This document shows, in pieces, positions 43,560 to 52,888 of a DNA stretch of 61,229 nucleotides. The notes below the pieces were generated by a model. That model saw nothing but the letters and a program-made list of their open reading frames with translations. It was not told where the DNA came from and made no database searches. The translations under genes and the position numbers were made by a program. Source of the DNA: Chitinophagales bacterium (GTDB lineage Bacteria > Bacteroidota > Bacteroidia > Chitinophagales > Saprospiraceae). The stretch spans positions 1-61,229 of the forward strand of contig JAAFIM010000017.1 of assembly GCA_013297745.1 (NCBI GenBank), in the 5' to 3' direction. The first letter of the stretch is position 1. Every line of letters starts with the position of its first letter.

Positions 43560-46085
43560 TTAATTTTTGAGCGGTTCGCGCTTGAGCATAGCTTTGGAGG
43601 TATAGAATTGCATCGCTGCGCCAAAAGATAAGAATATAGGATTTTGTGGTGCGTGGTCTATGATTGCTGCGCCTATAGCTGCGTTGTAATAGCGGCGGTC
43701 GGTGATATTTTCGCCTTTTATAAACACGTCAATGCTGTATTTTTGTGCTATAGGTTGCAATACGCGCACGTTCAAAAACGCGTTAAATATCAAAAAAGAA
43801 GCCGTTTTATATTGGTCTTCATTGTAGCTACCAGAGCGATACAAGCCGCGCACGTGCAGCGACCAGTGGCGTTGTTGCCAAGTTGCGCCCAGTTTGAGAT
43901 GGTGCATAGCGTTCATAAATAGGTATAAACTATCATTTATGCGCCCGTCTGAATAATTATAAGAGCCAAAAAAGGATAAGGTTTTGTCTTGGTGCAAGCC
44001 AAAACTTTTCTTATAATCTACCCGCAAAGAGCCCCCATAAGCATAAAAAGCGGAATTGTTTTTTGCAATTGATACATTCAAAATTTCTACATTTTGAAAT
44101 AAGACATTACTTTTAGCTTCTTCACTCAATAAATTGTTAGAGTAGTTGTAATAGGCGGATAGGGTAAGATATAAATTTTTCTTTGCATAATTTAAGTTGG
44201 TTTCTACCGAACGAAATTTTTCTGGTCGTATATCAGGAGAGGGCAATCTAAAAAAGAAGCTGGTATAACCCGCAAAATTACCCACGCTGTCTGTCAAAGC
44301 TGCAAAACTTCCAAAATGTGCATATAGTTTTTCAGGAGAATTAGCAAAAAATGATTCTGTATAAAATAACTTCGCGCTAAAATTTTCTGTAGGTTTATAA
44401 ACTAATCCCGCGCGTGGGTTGAAAGTCCTAAAGCTAAACTGTTCGCTGGGCTGCGCTATCAATTGCCGTTGGCCATAATCTATCCTTGCGCCTGCTATAA
44501 TAAACAACTTTTTGGCGATATTTCCTTGATATTGGATAAACGCACCTCCTACCAATTGGCGCAAAAAGTATAAATCTTGAGTTATGGCTAAACTTTCACC
44601 TGTGCTGTCTTGTAGGTTGGTACCCAAATAATAAAAATTTTGTTCGTCAGCTGGTTTGAAAACATCGTATTTGAAAGGCAAATCGCTAGTAGCTGGTAGG
44701 GCGTAAGTATGTTGCAATAAAGTTCCCGCGCTGATTCTATGTTGGCTGTTAAAATTATAGTTGAAATTTTCTAGCCAGCGAAAATTTTGATTAAAAGCAT
44801 ATTTATAAGCGTCGCCATAACCAGAAAATACATTCACAAATTTGGAAGTGGGGTCATAACTCGCCCGATTGAAGTGTATAATAGAAGATAAATTCCATTT
44901 GTTGAGGGTTTTAGATTTCAACTGGTGGGTTAATTGGGCGTTATTTATGGTTCTGGATAGTGTAATTTCCTCGTTAAAGAGGTTAAATTCGGGGGTTTCC
45001 CCCAAGGCTGAAGGGATGATTTGGTTGTTGCGGTAAAAAGCGAACTCCCAATTTTTGATATTTATTTGCCCTTCTATAGAATAAGCGCGTTTTTCGTTGT
45101 AAAAAGGTAAAATGGGTAAAATAACTGTATCCACAAAAGGGGAAAAAGTGCGCATCGAACCGTATAAACTATAGTGATTGTTGTACCAATTATATTCTTC
45201 TGGATAATAACTGGGCATAAATGGCTGTTTGGAATGGTAAAAACTACCCGCTAAAGCCACAGAATAGTTGCGGTTGCCAAATCCGCCTTGGATAAAATTG
45301 TCGGTCGTGTTGTACAAACCATAAGCGGATTGGACTTTGACCATATTGAGATTGCGCCCGTCTTCTGTGATTATATTAATAACCCCGCTCACAGCGTCAG
45401 CCCCATACACGGCAGATGCGCCGCCTAACAAAACTTCTACCCGCTTGACGTACCGAATGGGGAAATTTTTATCCAAAAAAGTGGGGCTACTCGCAGCTGA
45501 ATTGAGCCGCATACCATTTTTTAGTATCAAAATTTTCTCTACGCCAGCTATGCCTCTGATAGTGATAGTATTGACAGTGCCTTGGTCGCTGTGGAGATTA
45601 ACTTCAATCTCGGGCAAATCTGCCAAAAGTTCGGTTAGGTATTGATAGCCGCGTACTGCAATATCTTCAGCCGTTACGATATGGACTGTGGCTGGTGCTT
45701 CTGATAATTTTTCTGAAGTATTGGAGGCGGTTAAAATGGGCGCACTAAACTTTTTCTCGGCTGTCTCTTCGGCTGTAGTGTTGGCGGATTTATTCATTTT
45801 CAACTCCCAAAACTCTACTGAAGTATCCCAACCCTCGCTGTAAGTGTCGTATTCTTGCGCGGAAACTTTGACTCTATGTTTTCCTTCGTTGAGAAACGCA
45901 AACTCAAACAACCCGTTTTCATCCGCTATAGCGGTGCGAATAGGGCTAAAATTGGTGAGTTCTATCCTCGCAAAAGGCAAAGGTGAGTTGGTTTCTTGGT
46001 CTGAAACTATCCCCTTAATCGTTTTTTTTTGGGCTATAAGCCAAAATGGAAGCAGTAAAAAGAGCGAAGTAATTATTTTTTTCAT
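43560..46085 (-). CDS. TonB-dependent receptor with carboxypeptidase-regulatory-like domain
   Basis: 841 residues. Signal peptide (LLPFWLIAQ), CarboxypepD_reg-like domain at 22-100 (KTIKGIVSDQETNSPLPFAR, TAIADENGLFEFAFLNEGKH), plug at about 125-235 (APATVHIVTAEDIAVRGYQY, TITIRGIAGVEKILILKNGM, VEVLLGGASAVYGADAVSGV) and a 22-strand barrel ending in RRYYNAAIGAAIIDHAPQNP. Substrate unknown; no SusD-like partner is adjacent, so it more likely takes up a metal chelate or vitamin than a glycan. It is divergent from rnhB with a 29-nt gap. Confidence 0.92.
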   Translation of the reverse strand: MKKIITSLFLLLPFWLIAQKKTIKGIVSDQETNSPLPFARIELTNFSPIRTAIADENGLFEFAFLNEGKHRVKVSAQEYDTYSEGWDTSVEFWELKMNKSANTTAEETAEKKFSAPILTASNTSEKLSEAPATVHIVTAEDIAVRGYQYLTELLADLPEIEVNLHSDQGTVNTITIRGIAGVEKILILKNGMRLNSAASSPTFLDKNFPIRYVKRVEVLLGGASAVYGADAVSGVINIITEDGRNLNMVKVQSAYGLYNTTDNFIQGGFGNRNYSVALAGSFYHSKQPFMPSYYPEEYNWYNNHYSLYGSMRTFSPFVDTVILPILPFYNEKRAYSIEGQINIKNWEFAFYRNNQIIPSALGETPEFNLFNEEITLSRTINNAQLTHQLKSKTLNKWNLSSIIHFNRASYDPTSKFVNVFSGYGDAYKYAFNQNFRWLENFNYNFNSQHRISAGTLLQHTYALPATSDLPFKYDVFKPADEQNFYYLGTNLQDSTGESLAITQDLYFLRQLVGGAFIQYQGNIAKKLFIIAGARIDYGQRQLIAQPSEQFSFRTFNPRAGLVYKPTENFSAKLFYTESFFANSPEKLYAHFGSFAALTDSVGNFAGYTSFFFRLPSPDIRPEKFRSVETNLNYAKKNLYLTLSAYYNYSNNLLSEEAKSNVLFQNVEILNVSIAKNNSAFYAYGGSLRVDYKKSFGLHQDKTLSFFGSYNYSDGRINDSLYLFMNAMHHLKLGATWQQRHWSLHVRGLYRSGSYNEDQYKTASFLIFNAFLNVRVLQPIAQKYSIDVFIKGENITDRRYYNAAIGAAIIDHAPQNPIFLSFGAAMQFYTSKAMLKREPLKN

Positions 46086-46114
46086 ATAGCCAAATTTTAA
46101 GTTAAGATTAGAAA

Positions 46115-46711
46115 ATGTTGAAAAATTATTTGATAAAGGACTGTATTGAAGCGGGTTGTGATGAAGCAGGGCGGGGTTGTTTGGCTGGGGCTGTATATGC
46201 GGCGGCGGTGATTTTGCCCCCCAATTTTAGCCACGATTGGTTGAATGATTCCAAACAATTGAGCGAAAAACAAAGGTTAGAATTGCGCCCGCTGATAGAA
46301 AAAGAAGCGTTGGCTTGGGCTGTGGCTGCTGTATCGGCTGCCGAAATAGACCAAATCAACATTTTACAGGCTTCTTTTTTGGCTATGCACAGGGCTTTGG
46401 ATATGCTGAAAATTATCCCCAATCATTTATTAATAGACGGCAATCGGTTCAAAAAATATAAAGAAATTCCCCATACTTGCGTGGTCAAAGGCGATGCTAA
46501 ATTTTTATCCATAGCGGCAGCTTCTATTTTAGCCAAAACTTACCGCGACGACGAAATGGACAGATTAGATGGGTTATATCCTCAATACAGTTGGGCAAAA
46601 AACAAAGGTTATCCAACTATAGCCCACCGAGCGGCTATCCAGCAGTGGGGAGCAACTCAAGAACACAGACAAACCTTTAAATTATTAGATACACAAACCA
46701 AACTTTTTTAG
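46115..46711 (+). CDS. rnhB: Ribonuclease HII
   Basis: 198 residues, usual for Bacteroidota. It removes ribonucleotides from DNA-RNA hybrids. Active-site motifs: AGCDEAGRG (Asp16, Glu17), [20 protein letters not shown] (Asp near 109) and [20 protein letters not shown] (Asp near 148). Located in the cytosol. Starts 29 nt from the divergent receptor gene, and is followed 30 nt later by map. Confidence 0.95.
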   Translation: MLKNYLIKDCIEAGCDEAGRGCLAGAVYAAAVILPPNFSHDWLNDSKQLSEKQRLELRPLIEKEALAWAVAAVSAAEIDQINILQASFLAMHRALDMLKIIPNHLLIDGNRFKKYKEIPHTCVVKGDAKFLSIAAASILAKTYRDDEMDRLDGLYPQYSWAKNKGYPTIAHRAAIQQWGATQEHRQTFKLLDTQTKLF

Positions 46712-46741
46712 GGCGCAAGCCTATAATTTTTATCGTTGATT

Positions 46742-47554
46742 ATGATTATTTATAAAACATTAGAGGAAATAGAATTAATGCGCCAAAGTGCGCTCATTGT
46801 TTCCAAGACTTTGGGGATGTTGGCCAAAGAGATAAAAGTGGGTGTAACCCCCAAATATCTGGATAAAATCGCCGAGCAGTTTATCCGCGACCACAAAGCT
46901 ATCCCAGGTTTTTTGGGCTTATATGGTTGCCCTTCTACGCTTTTGACCTCCGTAAATGACCAAGTTGTGCACGGATTGCCCACAGAACGCCCCTTGCAGG
47001 ATGGGGATATTATCTCTGTGGATTGCGGGGCGGTTTTGAACGGGTTTTACGGCGACCACGCTTATACTTTCGCTGTGGGCGAGGTAGCGGCTGATGTGCT
47101 GCAGTTGTTGGAGGTTACCAAAAAAAGTCTTTATTTGGGGATAGAACAAGCCAAAGCTGGCAATAGAGTGGGCGATATTGGTTTTGCTATACAGACTTAT
47201 TGCGAAAGTTTTGGTTATGGGGTGGTGCGCGAACTGGTCGGACACGGCTTGGGGCGTACTTTGCACGAAGAACCCAACGTTCCCAACTACGGCAGACGCG
47301 GGCAGGGCAAAAATATCAAAGACGGGATGACTTTAGCTATAGAACCTATGGTGAATATGGGTACGCATAAGATTAAAAAGCTCAAAGATGGTTGGACAAT
47401 TTCTACAGCCGACGGTCGCCCATCTGCCCATTTTGAACACGATATAGCCGTCGTCAATGGCGAACCTGTATTTTTATCCACTTTTGATTATGTAGAAGAT
47501 GCTTTGGGCATACCGCGAAGCACGCCTACACAGGCAGCCATACCAACGCTTTAG
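46742..47554 (+). CDS. map: Methionine aminopeptidase type I
   Basis: 270 residues from the ATG at 46742 (a TTG six bases earlier is also in frame). Removes the initiator Met. Metal ligands are visible: VDCG (Asp), GDHAYTF (Asp), GHGLGRTLHEEP (His), AIEPMV (Glu) and HFEHDIAV (Glu). Short single-domain bacterial form without N-terminal extension. It is convergent with rsmG and the two reading frames overlap by 29 bases (47526-47554). Confidence 0.94.
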   Translation: MIIYKTLEEIELMRQSALIVSKTLGMLAKEIKVGVTPKYLDKIAEQFIRDHKAIPGFLGLYGCPSTLLTSVNDQVVHGLPTERPLQDGDIISVDCGAVLNGFYGDHAYTFAVGEVAADVLQLLEVTKKSLYLGIEQAKAGNRVGDIGFAIQTYCESFGYGVVRELVGHGLGRTLHEEPNVPNYGRRGQGKNIKDGMTLAIEPMVNMGTHKIKKLKDGWTISTADGRPSAHFEHDIAVVNGEPVFLSTFDYVEDALGIPRSTPTQAAIPTL

Positions 47555-48146
47555 TGGAGAAAAATTCTTCCACGAAATAATCGCTTAAGGGATAAATCTG
47601 TATTTTGGCAGGGCGGGTTAGAATTTTATTCAATTCTTCTGTTTCGGCGGCTATGCTGTCTATGCCTTTCCAAGCCCATATTCCGTTGATAGTCAAATGT
47701 TTACACCAAGTATATAACTCTGTCAAAGAGGTTACAGCGCGCGTTACGACCACATCGTAACGCGTTTTCATTTCTTCAGCTCTGCCCCAGCTGGTTTTGA
47801 CATTTTTTAACCCTAAGGCTTGAGCCACTTCGGCAGCTACAGTGGTTTTTTTGCGGATAGAATCCACCAACTCAAACTGTATCTCTGGGTACATAATCGC
47901 CAAAGGTATGCCAGGAAATCCCCCGCCTGTGCCTACGTCTATAATTCGCCCCTTTTGACCGCTCAAATTGGCTACTTGCGCCAATGCCAAAGAGTGTAAA
48001 ATATGGTGTGTGTATAAATTATCTATATCCTTGCGGGATATGACGTTGATTTTTTCGTTCCATTCGCGGTATAAACCATCTAATTGGGCAAATTGTTTGT
48101 TTTGGGTTTCAGTTAATTCTTGAAAGTAGCGGCTGATGATTTCCAT
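47526..48146 (-). CDS. rsmG: 16S rRNA (guanine527-N7)-methyltransferase
   Basis: 206 residues. SAM-binding motif IDVGTGGGFPGIPLAI (residues about 69-84), upstream NVISRKDIDNLYTHHILHSLAL, and VVVTRAVTSLTELYTWC near 134 match RsmG/GidB. It methylates G527 of 16S rRNA; loss gives low-level streptomycin resistance in other bacteria. CAAATTTA at 48190-48197 (TAAATTTG, minus) is a -7 element. Its 3' end overlaps map by 29 bases in the convergent orientation. Confidence 0.95.
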   Translation of the reverse strand: MEIISRYFQELTETQNKQFAQLDGLYREWNEKINVISRKDIDNLYTHHILHSLALAQVANLSGQKGRIIDVGTGGGFPGIPLAIMYPEIQFELVDSIRKKTTVAAEVAQALGLKNVKTSWGRAEEMKTRYDVVVTRAVTSLTELYTWCKHLTINGIWAWKGIDSIAAETEELNKILTRPAKIQIYPLSDYFVEEFFSTKALVWLPV

Positions 48147-48420
48147 CTCTTGATTTTTAAGTTTTTTTGTTGATAAATAAAATTTAGCGCAAATTTAGTG
48201 ATTTTTTGCTATTTTTTTACAAAAATATATATTTTATAAAAAATAATATGTAATATATTTTTTATAGTGAAATTTAGTAAATACAAGCTTATTGGTGGTT
48301 TTTATTTGTAAATTGTAATATAAATTGACTAATAAGTACTTTGTAGGGTGGTAATATATGCCCACTTTTGTATCATCAAAGAAAAAAAACGCAGCCATTG
48401 CGCTTTGTGTGTTAAAAAAA

Positions 48421-48633
48421 TTCCCCTTTTTATATATTTTCCTACAGTTTTTTTATAAAGATATTCCCTTTTTTTTATATTTTCCCTACAGTTTTATATT
48501 TCCCTACACTTAATTTTTTTTACGAGGTTCGGTCACAAATTATAGAATTGGTACGTTCTACATTCTATAATTTGTGGACAGCCTCCAAACAACTCTGCTT
48601 GAAAGATATTCCCTTTTGTTTTATATTTTTTTA
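48421..48633. repeat. T-rich direct repeats around a 15-bp hairpin in a 573-nt gap
   Basis: The gap 48147-48719 is very AT-rich. Degenerate copies of TTCCCTTTT-N-TTTATATTTT occur at 48421, 48474 and 48609, some with CCTACAGTTTT. AAAGATATTCCC repeats at about 48468 and 48603 bracket about 134 bp that hold a strong hairpin (48534-48576). The rest shows only poly-A/T tracts. Confidence 0.7.
48534..48576. repeat. Perfect 15-bp inverted repeat
   Basis: CACAAATTATAGAAT (48534-48548) and ATTCTATAATTTGTG (48562-48576) pair perfectly over a 13-nt loop. GAGG at 48524-48527 and CCTC at 48582-48585 can extend it. There is no T run directly after it, so it is not a standard terminator. Confidence 0.85.
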
Positions 48634-48719
48634 GCCTTGCTAAAAGTTTGTTGTTAAAAATGTCCCTTACTATTTTCTCCGTGTTCTATTTTATTCACAC
48701 AAAAACTTTAAATTTGAAT

Positions 48720-51700
48720 ATGAATTTTATCACAAAAATACAAACTATTTGCTGCTTGTTGCTTATCTGTAGTGGATTGGCCAATGCGCAAATCACCTGC
48801 CAAAGCGGCATTATTCGGCACTATACTCCCAATATGGTGGCTGTAGTAAACGCTACTGACTTGGTGGTAAATCCTTATTCATTCGGTACTTACGATTTTG
48901 CTGTGCTGAACGGCGCAAATCCCAACTATGCCAGTAGTCAAACTTTCGGTTGTAGTGATGCTGGAGTTCGCGATGTTGTTGTGCGTTGGACTAATCCCAA
49001 TATGCAGGTTTATACTTGTACAACTACAGTTGTGCTGCGCGATACACTCAATTATTGTTCTCCACCCGTACAATGCCAAAATTTCACCGCAAGTTTAGAC
49101 CAGAGCGGGAATGCAATGGTTGGCGCGGGGCGATTTGTAGCCAATTATAACCCTAACGCAACTTATACCGTAGCCCTCACAGGCACTATGCAAAGTGGTA
49201 GTGCTTTGAATTTCTCTTGCTCGCAAGTGGGAACACACAACGTTACGATAACTCAAGTATTGAATAATGTTACCTCTACTTGCGCGGCTACTGTTACAAT
49301 AAACGACCCCAACAATGCTTGTACTACGCCCGTACAATGCCAAAACTTCACCGCGAGTTTAGACCCAAGTGGGAATGCAATGGTTTCTGCTGCGCGTTTT
49401 GTGGCCAATTATAACCCTAACGCAACTTACACGGTTGCCCTCACAGGCACAATGCAAAGCGGTAGCACTTTGAACTTCTCTTGCTCGCAAGTGGGAACAC
49501 ACAACGTTACGATAACTCAAGTGTTGAATAACATCACCTCTACTTGCGCGGCTACTGTTACGATAAACGACCCCAATAATGCTTGTACTACGCCTATACA
49601 ATGCCAACCTTATACAACCAACTTAACCCCTAATTTGGTAGCGGTAGTAAATGCACAAAGTTTGGTGAATAACCCTTCATCAAACGGTTCTTACTCCTTT
49701 GCCTTTGCAATGCCTAATGGTAATGTAACCAATGGCGGTTCTACCTATACTTTCATCTGTAATAGCCTTGGCACTTATAACACCACAGTTACACTCACTA
49801 ACGGTTTTGGGATTTCTTCTAGCTGCCAGACAACTTTGACTGTAGCTGACCCCAACAGCCTTTGTCAGCCTGCTGCGTTTATTTGCCAAAACTATACTAT
49901 AGCCTTACCTGCTACCACGACCACTGTAGCCGCTAACCAATTTGTATCAAATCCCAACCCTAACGCTACTTATTTGGTAAATTATGCCAATATGAGCAGC
50001 TTAAATAGCAACCTAACCGTTACTTGCAACAACATCGGAACGACTGCCGTAACTGTGCAAGAGTTATTGAATGGTGCAATCCGCACTTGTCAAGCTAATG
50101 TGGTGGTAACAGACCCCAACTTTGCTTGTGGTAATCCAAACGGGTTTAATTGCCAAGCACAAACTTTGACCATTACCCCTAATCAGGTAGCTGTTGCCAA
50201 TGCTTCTCAATTCGTAAGCAATCCTTTGGCGAATGGATACTACACAATGTCTGTAGGCACTCCCAACGGTGGATTTAGTGCAGGCGCAAGCAATTATACT
50301 TTCTCTTGCACCCAATTGGGAACTTATACGGTTATAGTGAGCCAACGCGCTAATGGTATAATCCAAACTTGCACCACTTCGGTATTGGTTACTGACCCGA
50401 ATAATATCTGCGCTGCTGCAACCCCTTGCATCAACCCCGCTTTAATAGATTCTAACATATTATGCCCTACCGTTTATGCCCCTGTTTGTGGCTGCGATGG
50501 GCAAACTTATTCCAACTCTTGTATTGCTGAAAATTGGGCTGGCGTTACCTCTTGGACAAATGGGGCTTGCGGCAACAGCAACCCTAGCAATCCTATCAGT
50601 ATTCAAACCTCAGTAACTCCCGCTACTTGCGCACAAAGCAATTGCGATGGTTTTGTAAATTTAACCACGACTGGCGGAACAGCTCCATACAGTTATGTTT
50701 GGTCAAACAATACTTTTAGCAACGTATTGCGTATGGTTTGTGCGGGAACTTATACCGTAACCGTTACCGATGCCAACGGATTAACTGCTACAGCGAGCGC
50801 GATTGTTACTCATTCAAGTGGTTGTGTATGGCCTGGCGATACCGACGACGATGCAAGCGTAAGTTTCTTTGATGTATTGCCTATAGCGTTGGCTTACGGT
50901 GAATCTGGTTTTACACGCCCCAATGCTACTATCAATTGGCAGGGTGAGCAGTGCCAAGATTGGAACACTGTTACGCCTATAGCTGGTTTGCCCAATTACA
51001 AACACATAGATACAGACGGTAATGGTTTGATTAATCAATTGGATATGCAAGCGGTTATCAACAACTACGGACAGTTTTATTATCGCACGGCTTCTGCTAT
51101 TGGTGATATTCCTTTTTATATTAATGATGTGATTGTTACTCAAGGGGATAGAGTTAGTTTGCCTATTTTATTGGGCTCTCCTACCGAAATGGCAGATAAT
51201 GTATATGGGGTAGCGTTTACTATAGAATACGACCCCGCCGCTGTAGATGCTAACTCGTTAAGCATAGATATACAAAACTCTTGGTTGGGTAGTGATTTGA
51301 TGTTGGCTTATCGCGAGGACTTCGCTAATGGAAAATTACACGCTGTTATCGCCCGCAAAGACCGTATGAATATCTCCAACTTTGGTGAAATTGGCACGCT
51401 CAACCTAACTATTAGAGATGATATTTTGCGTAATGGCACCCGCTTGATGCCAATCAATATCAGCAATGTCAAACTAATTGATAATCAACACACCATATTG
51501 GGTACTACCCGCCCAGAAACTATCGTAACTATTGAGTTGACTAGTTCTGTAGCCCGCCAAAATGAATTAGGGTTGAATATATTCCCTAACCCTGCGCACA
51601 CAACCGTGAACGTACAATCTGCTAATGCTCAAATAGAAACGCTAAAATTGTTGAATGTTACGGGTCAAGAATTGATAACGATGACCAATATCAATCAAAA

Positions 51701-51803
51701 TAATAGCCAACTTAATATCAGCGAACTACCTAACGGTATCTATATACTTGCTGTTATTACCGATAAAGGGATGAGTACCCAGCGCATACAGGTAAAAAGA
51801 TAG
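48720..51803 (+). CDS. Secreted multidomain protein: Ig-like repeats, Kazal, SprB, dockerin/cohesin-like, T9SS tail
   Basis: I choose the ATG at 48720 (1027 residues), which gives a clean signal peptide (FITKIQTICCLLLICSGLANAQ); an upstream in-frame ATG at 48648 adds 24 residues. About six repeats of 85-88 residues follow (CQNFTASLD, VANYNPNATYTVALTGTMQS, SCSQVGTHNVTITQVLNN, ATVTINDPNNAC), two of them nearly identical. Then a Kazal-like inhibitor module (CPTVYAPVCGCDGQTYSNSC), a SprB repeat (GGTAPYSYVWSN, AGTYTVTVTDANG), an EF-hand/dockerin-like stretch (GDTDDDASVSFFDVLP, KHIDTDGNGLINQLDM), a cohesin-like domain (VSLPILLGSP, GVAFTIEYDPAAVD) and a type A sorting domain (LNIFPNPAHTTVNV to TQRIQVKR). 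Exported by T9SS; likely surface adhesin. A terminator follows. Confidence 0.92.
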   Translation: MNFITKIQTICCLLLICSGLANAQITCQSGIIRHYTPNMVAVVNATDLVVNPYSFGTYDFAVLNGANPNYASSQTFGCSDAGVRDVVVRWTNPNMQVYTCTTTVVLRDTLNYCSPPVQCQNFTASLDQSGNAMVGAGRFVANYNPNATYTVALTGTMQSGSALNFSCSQVGTHNVTITQVLNNVTSTCAATVTINDPNNACTTPVQCQNFTASLDPSGNAMVSAARFVANYNPNATYTVALTGTMQSGSTLNFSCSQVGTHNVTITQVLNNITSTCAATVTINDPNNACTTPIQCQPYTTNLTPNLVAVVNAQSLVNNPSSNGSYSFAFAMPNGNVTNGGSTYTFICNSLGTYNTTVTLTNGFGISSSCQTTLTVADPNSLCQPAAFICQNYTIALPATTTTVAANQFVSNPNPNATYLVNYANMSSLNSNLTVTCNNIGTTAVTVQELLNGAIRTCQANVVVTDPNFACGNPNGFNCQAQTLTITPNQVAVANASQFVSNPLANGYYTMSVGTPNGGFSAGASNYTFSCTQLGTYTVIVSQRANGIIQTCTTSVLVTDPNNICAAATPCINPALIDSNILCPTVYAPVCGCDGQTYSNSCIAENWAGVTSWTNGACGNSNPSNPISIQTSVTPATCAQSNCDGFVNLTTTGGTAPYSYVWSNNTFSNVLRMVCAGTYTVTVTDANGLTATASAIVTHSSGCVWPGDTDDDASVSFFDVLPIALAYGESGFTRPNATINWQGEQCQDWNTVTPIAGLPNYKHIDTDGNGLINQLDMQAVINNYGQFYYRTASAIGDIPFYINDVIVTQGDRVSLPILLGSPTEMADNVYGVAFTIEYDPAAVDANSLSIDIQNSWLGSDLMLAYREDFANGKLHAVIARKDRMNISNFGEIGTLNLTIRDDILRNGTRLMPINISNVKLIDNQHTILGTTRPETIVTIELTSSVARQNELGLNIFPNPAHTTVNVQSANAQIETLKLLNVTGQELITMTNINQNNSQLNISELPNGIYILAVITDKGMSTQRIQVKR

Positions 51804-51840
51804 ATTTTAGAACAATAGGATTTTTTATTTAGGTCTTAAC

Positions 51841-51875
51841 GCTACCCTGATGTTTGTATCGGGGTAGCTTTTTTT
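51841..51875 (+). terminator. Rho-independent terminator of the large T9SS gene
   Basis: GCTACCCTGAT (51841-51851) pairs with ATCGGGGTAGC (51858-51868), one G-U pair, followed by seven T. Confidence 0.9.
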
Positions 51876-52039
51876 ATTTTATAAAACAACAAACAGATAA
51901 ACATTACACCAAAAATTTTATTTGTTAATAATCTGCAATGCTTAAATTTTCCTATAGATATTATTAATTTAAAAACAATACGCTTTTAATAAGCGATAGA
52001 ATAATCTTGTTTAGATACTTTGTTTCATAAAATTATTAC

Positions 52040-52339
52040 AAATAATAGCTGTGTTAGTTTATACATTACATAAATTTACAGTAAATAATAGCTGTGTTAG
52101 TTTATACACCGTACAAATTGGCGGTAAATAATAGCTGTGTTAGTTTATACACTACACAGATTGGCGGTAAATAATAGTTGTGTTAGTTTATATACTACAC
52201 AGATTAACGGTAAATAACAATTGTGTTAGTTTATACACTATACAGATTGGCAGTAAATAATAGTTGTGGTGATTTCACCACTACACAAATTGACAAAAAT
52301 AAAGCTTGTGTTAGTTTATATTTTGTATAAATTTAAAAA
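52040..52339. repeat. 43-bp tandem repeat array, about seven units
   Basis: Units start at 52040, 52083, 52126, 52169, 52212, 52255 and about 52298, 43 nt apart, with AAATAATAG[CT]TGTGTTAGTT and TATACACTACACA. Units 3 and 4 can form a CTGTG/CACAG stem with an inner TAGT/ACTA pair. Unit 6 differs but gains a perfect GTGGTGA/TCACCAC hairpin. The 627-nt gap 51804-52430 also holds a terminator at each end; 51876-52039 and 52340-52394 show nothing else. Confidence 0.95.
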
Positions 52340-52394
52340 CAGTATAAACACTGTAGTAAGTTATTACAGTATAAAATTTGACCATTTTAACCAT

Positions 52395-52423
52395 AAAAAA
52401 ACCCTCTGCACGCTGCAAAGGGT
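52395..52423 (-). terminator. Terminator of tadA (minus strand)
   Basis: ACCCT-TGCA and TGCA-AGGGT pair with one internal mismatch and a CGC loop at 52401-52423; the A run at 52395-52401 gives the U tract on the minus strand. The tadA stop is at 52431. Confidence 0.8.
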
Positions 52424-52430
52424 AAAATAA

Positions 52431-52880
52431 TTATCTTTTGTTTTTAAAAAAGGTCTGAATTAACCCCGCACATTCTGCTGATAAAACATCTTTAATAATA
52501 ATTGTTTTAGGATGAAGTAGGGAAGGATTATATTTAGAAAATCCTGTTTTAGGCTCTGCCGCTCCGTACACTACAGCACCAATTTGCGCCCAAGCTAAAG
52601 CCCCTGCACACATTACACAAGGTTCTATAGTTACATAAAGTGTACAACGATTAAGATATTTTGTATCTAAAAAATTAGCGGCTGCGGTGATAGCCAACAA
52701 CTCGGCGTGAGCGGACACATCTTTAAACTGTTCTGTTAAATTATGTCCTCGTCCTACAATCTGATTATTAGTTACTACAACCGCTCCAATGGGTATTTCG
52801 TTTTTATCAAATGCTTGTTGAGCTTCTTGCAAAGCCTGCCGCATAAAAAATTCGTGGGTTAAAAACTCTTGCTTGTGCAT
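52431..52880 (-). CDS. tadA: tRNA-specific adenosine deaminase
   Basis: 149 residues. Zinc-dependent deaminase converting A34 to inosine in tRNA-Arg. Motif AHAELLAI gives His58 (zinc) and Glu60 (proton shuttle); EPCVMCAGAL gives Cys88 and Cys91. IGAVVVTNNQIVGRGHN and YGAAEPKTGF are family segments. It starts 8 nt after the stop of the amidohydrolase gene and may be co-transcribed with it. Confidence 0.93.
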   Translation of the reverse strand: MHKQEFLTHEFFMRQALQEAQQAFDKNEIPIGAVVVTNNQIVGRGHNLTEQFKDVSAHAELLAITAAANFLDTKYLNRCTLYVTIEPCVMCAGALAWAQIGAVVYGAAEPKTGFSKYNPSLLHPKTIIIKDVLSAECAGLIQTFFKNKR

Positions 52881-52888
52881 AAATTTAT

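Noticed and set aside
48534-48576. Standard Rho-independent terminator
   Set aside because: Perfect stem but AT-rich and not followed by a T run; kept as inverted repeat only.
32280-52339. CRISPR-like arrays
   Set aside because: The units are adjacent without unique spacers and no cas genes are present; these are plain tandem repeats.
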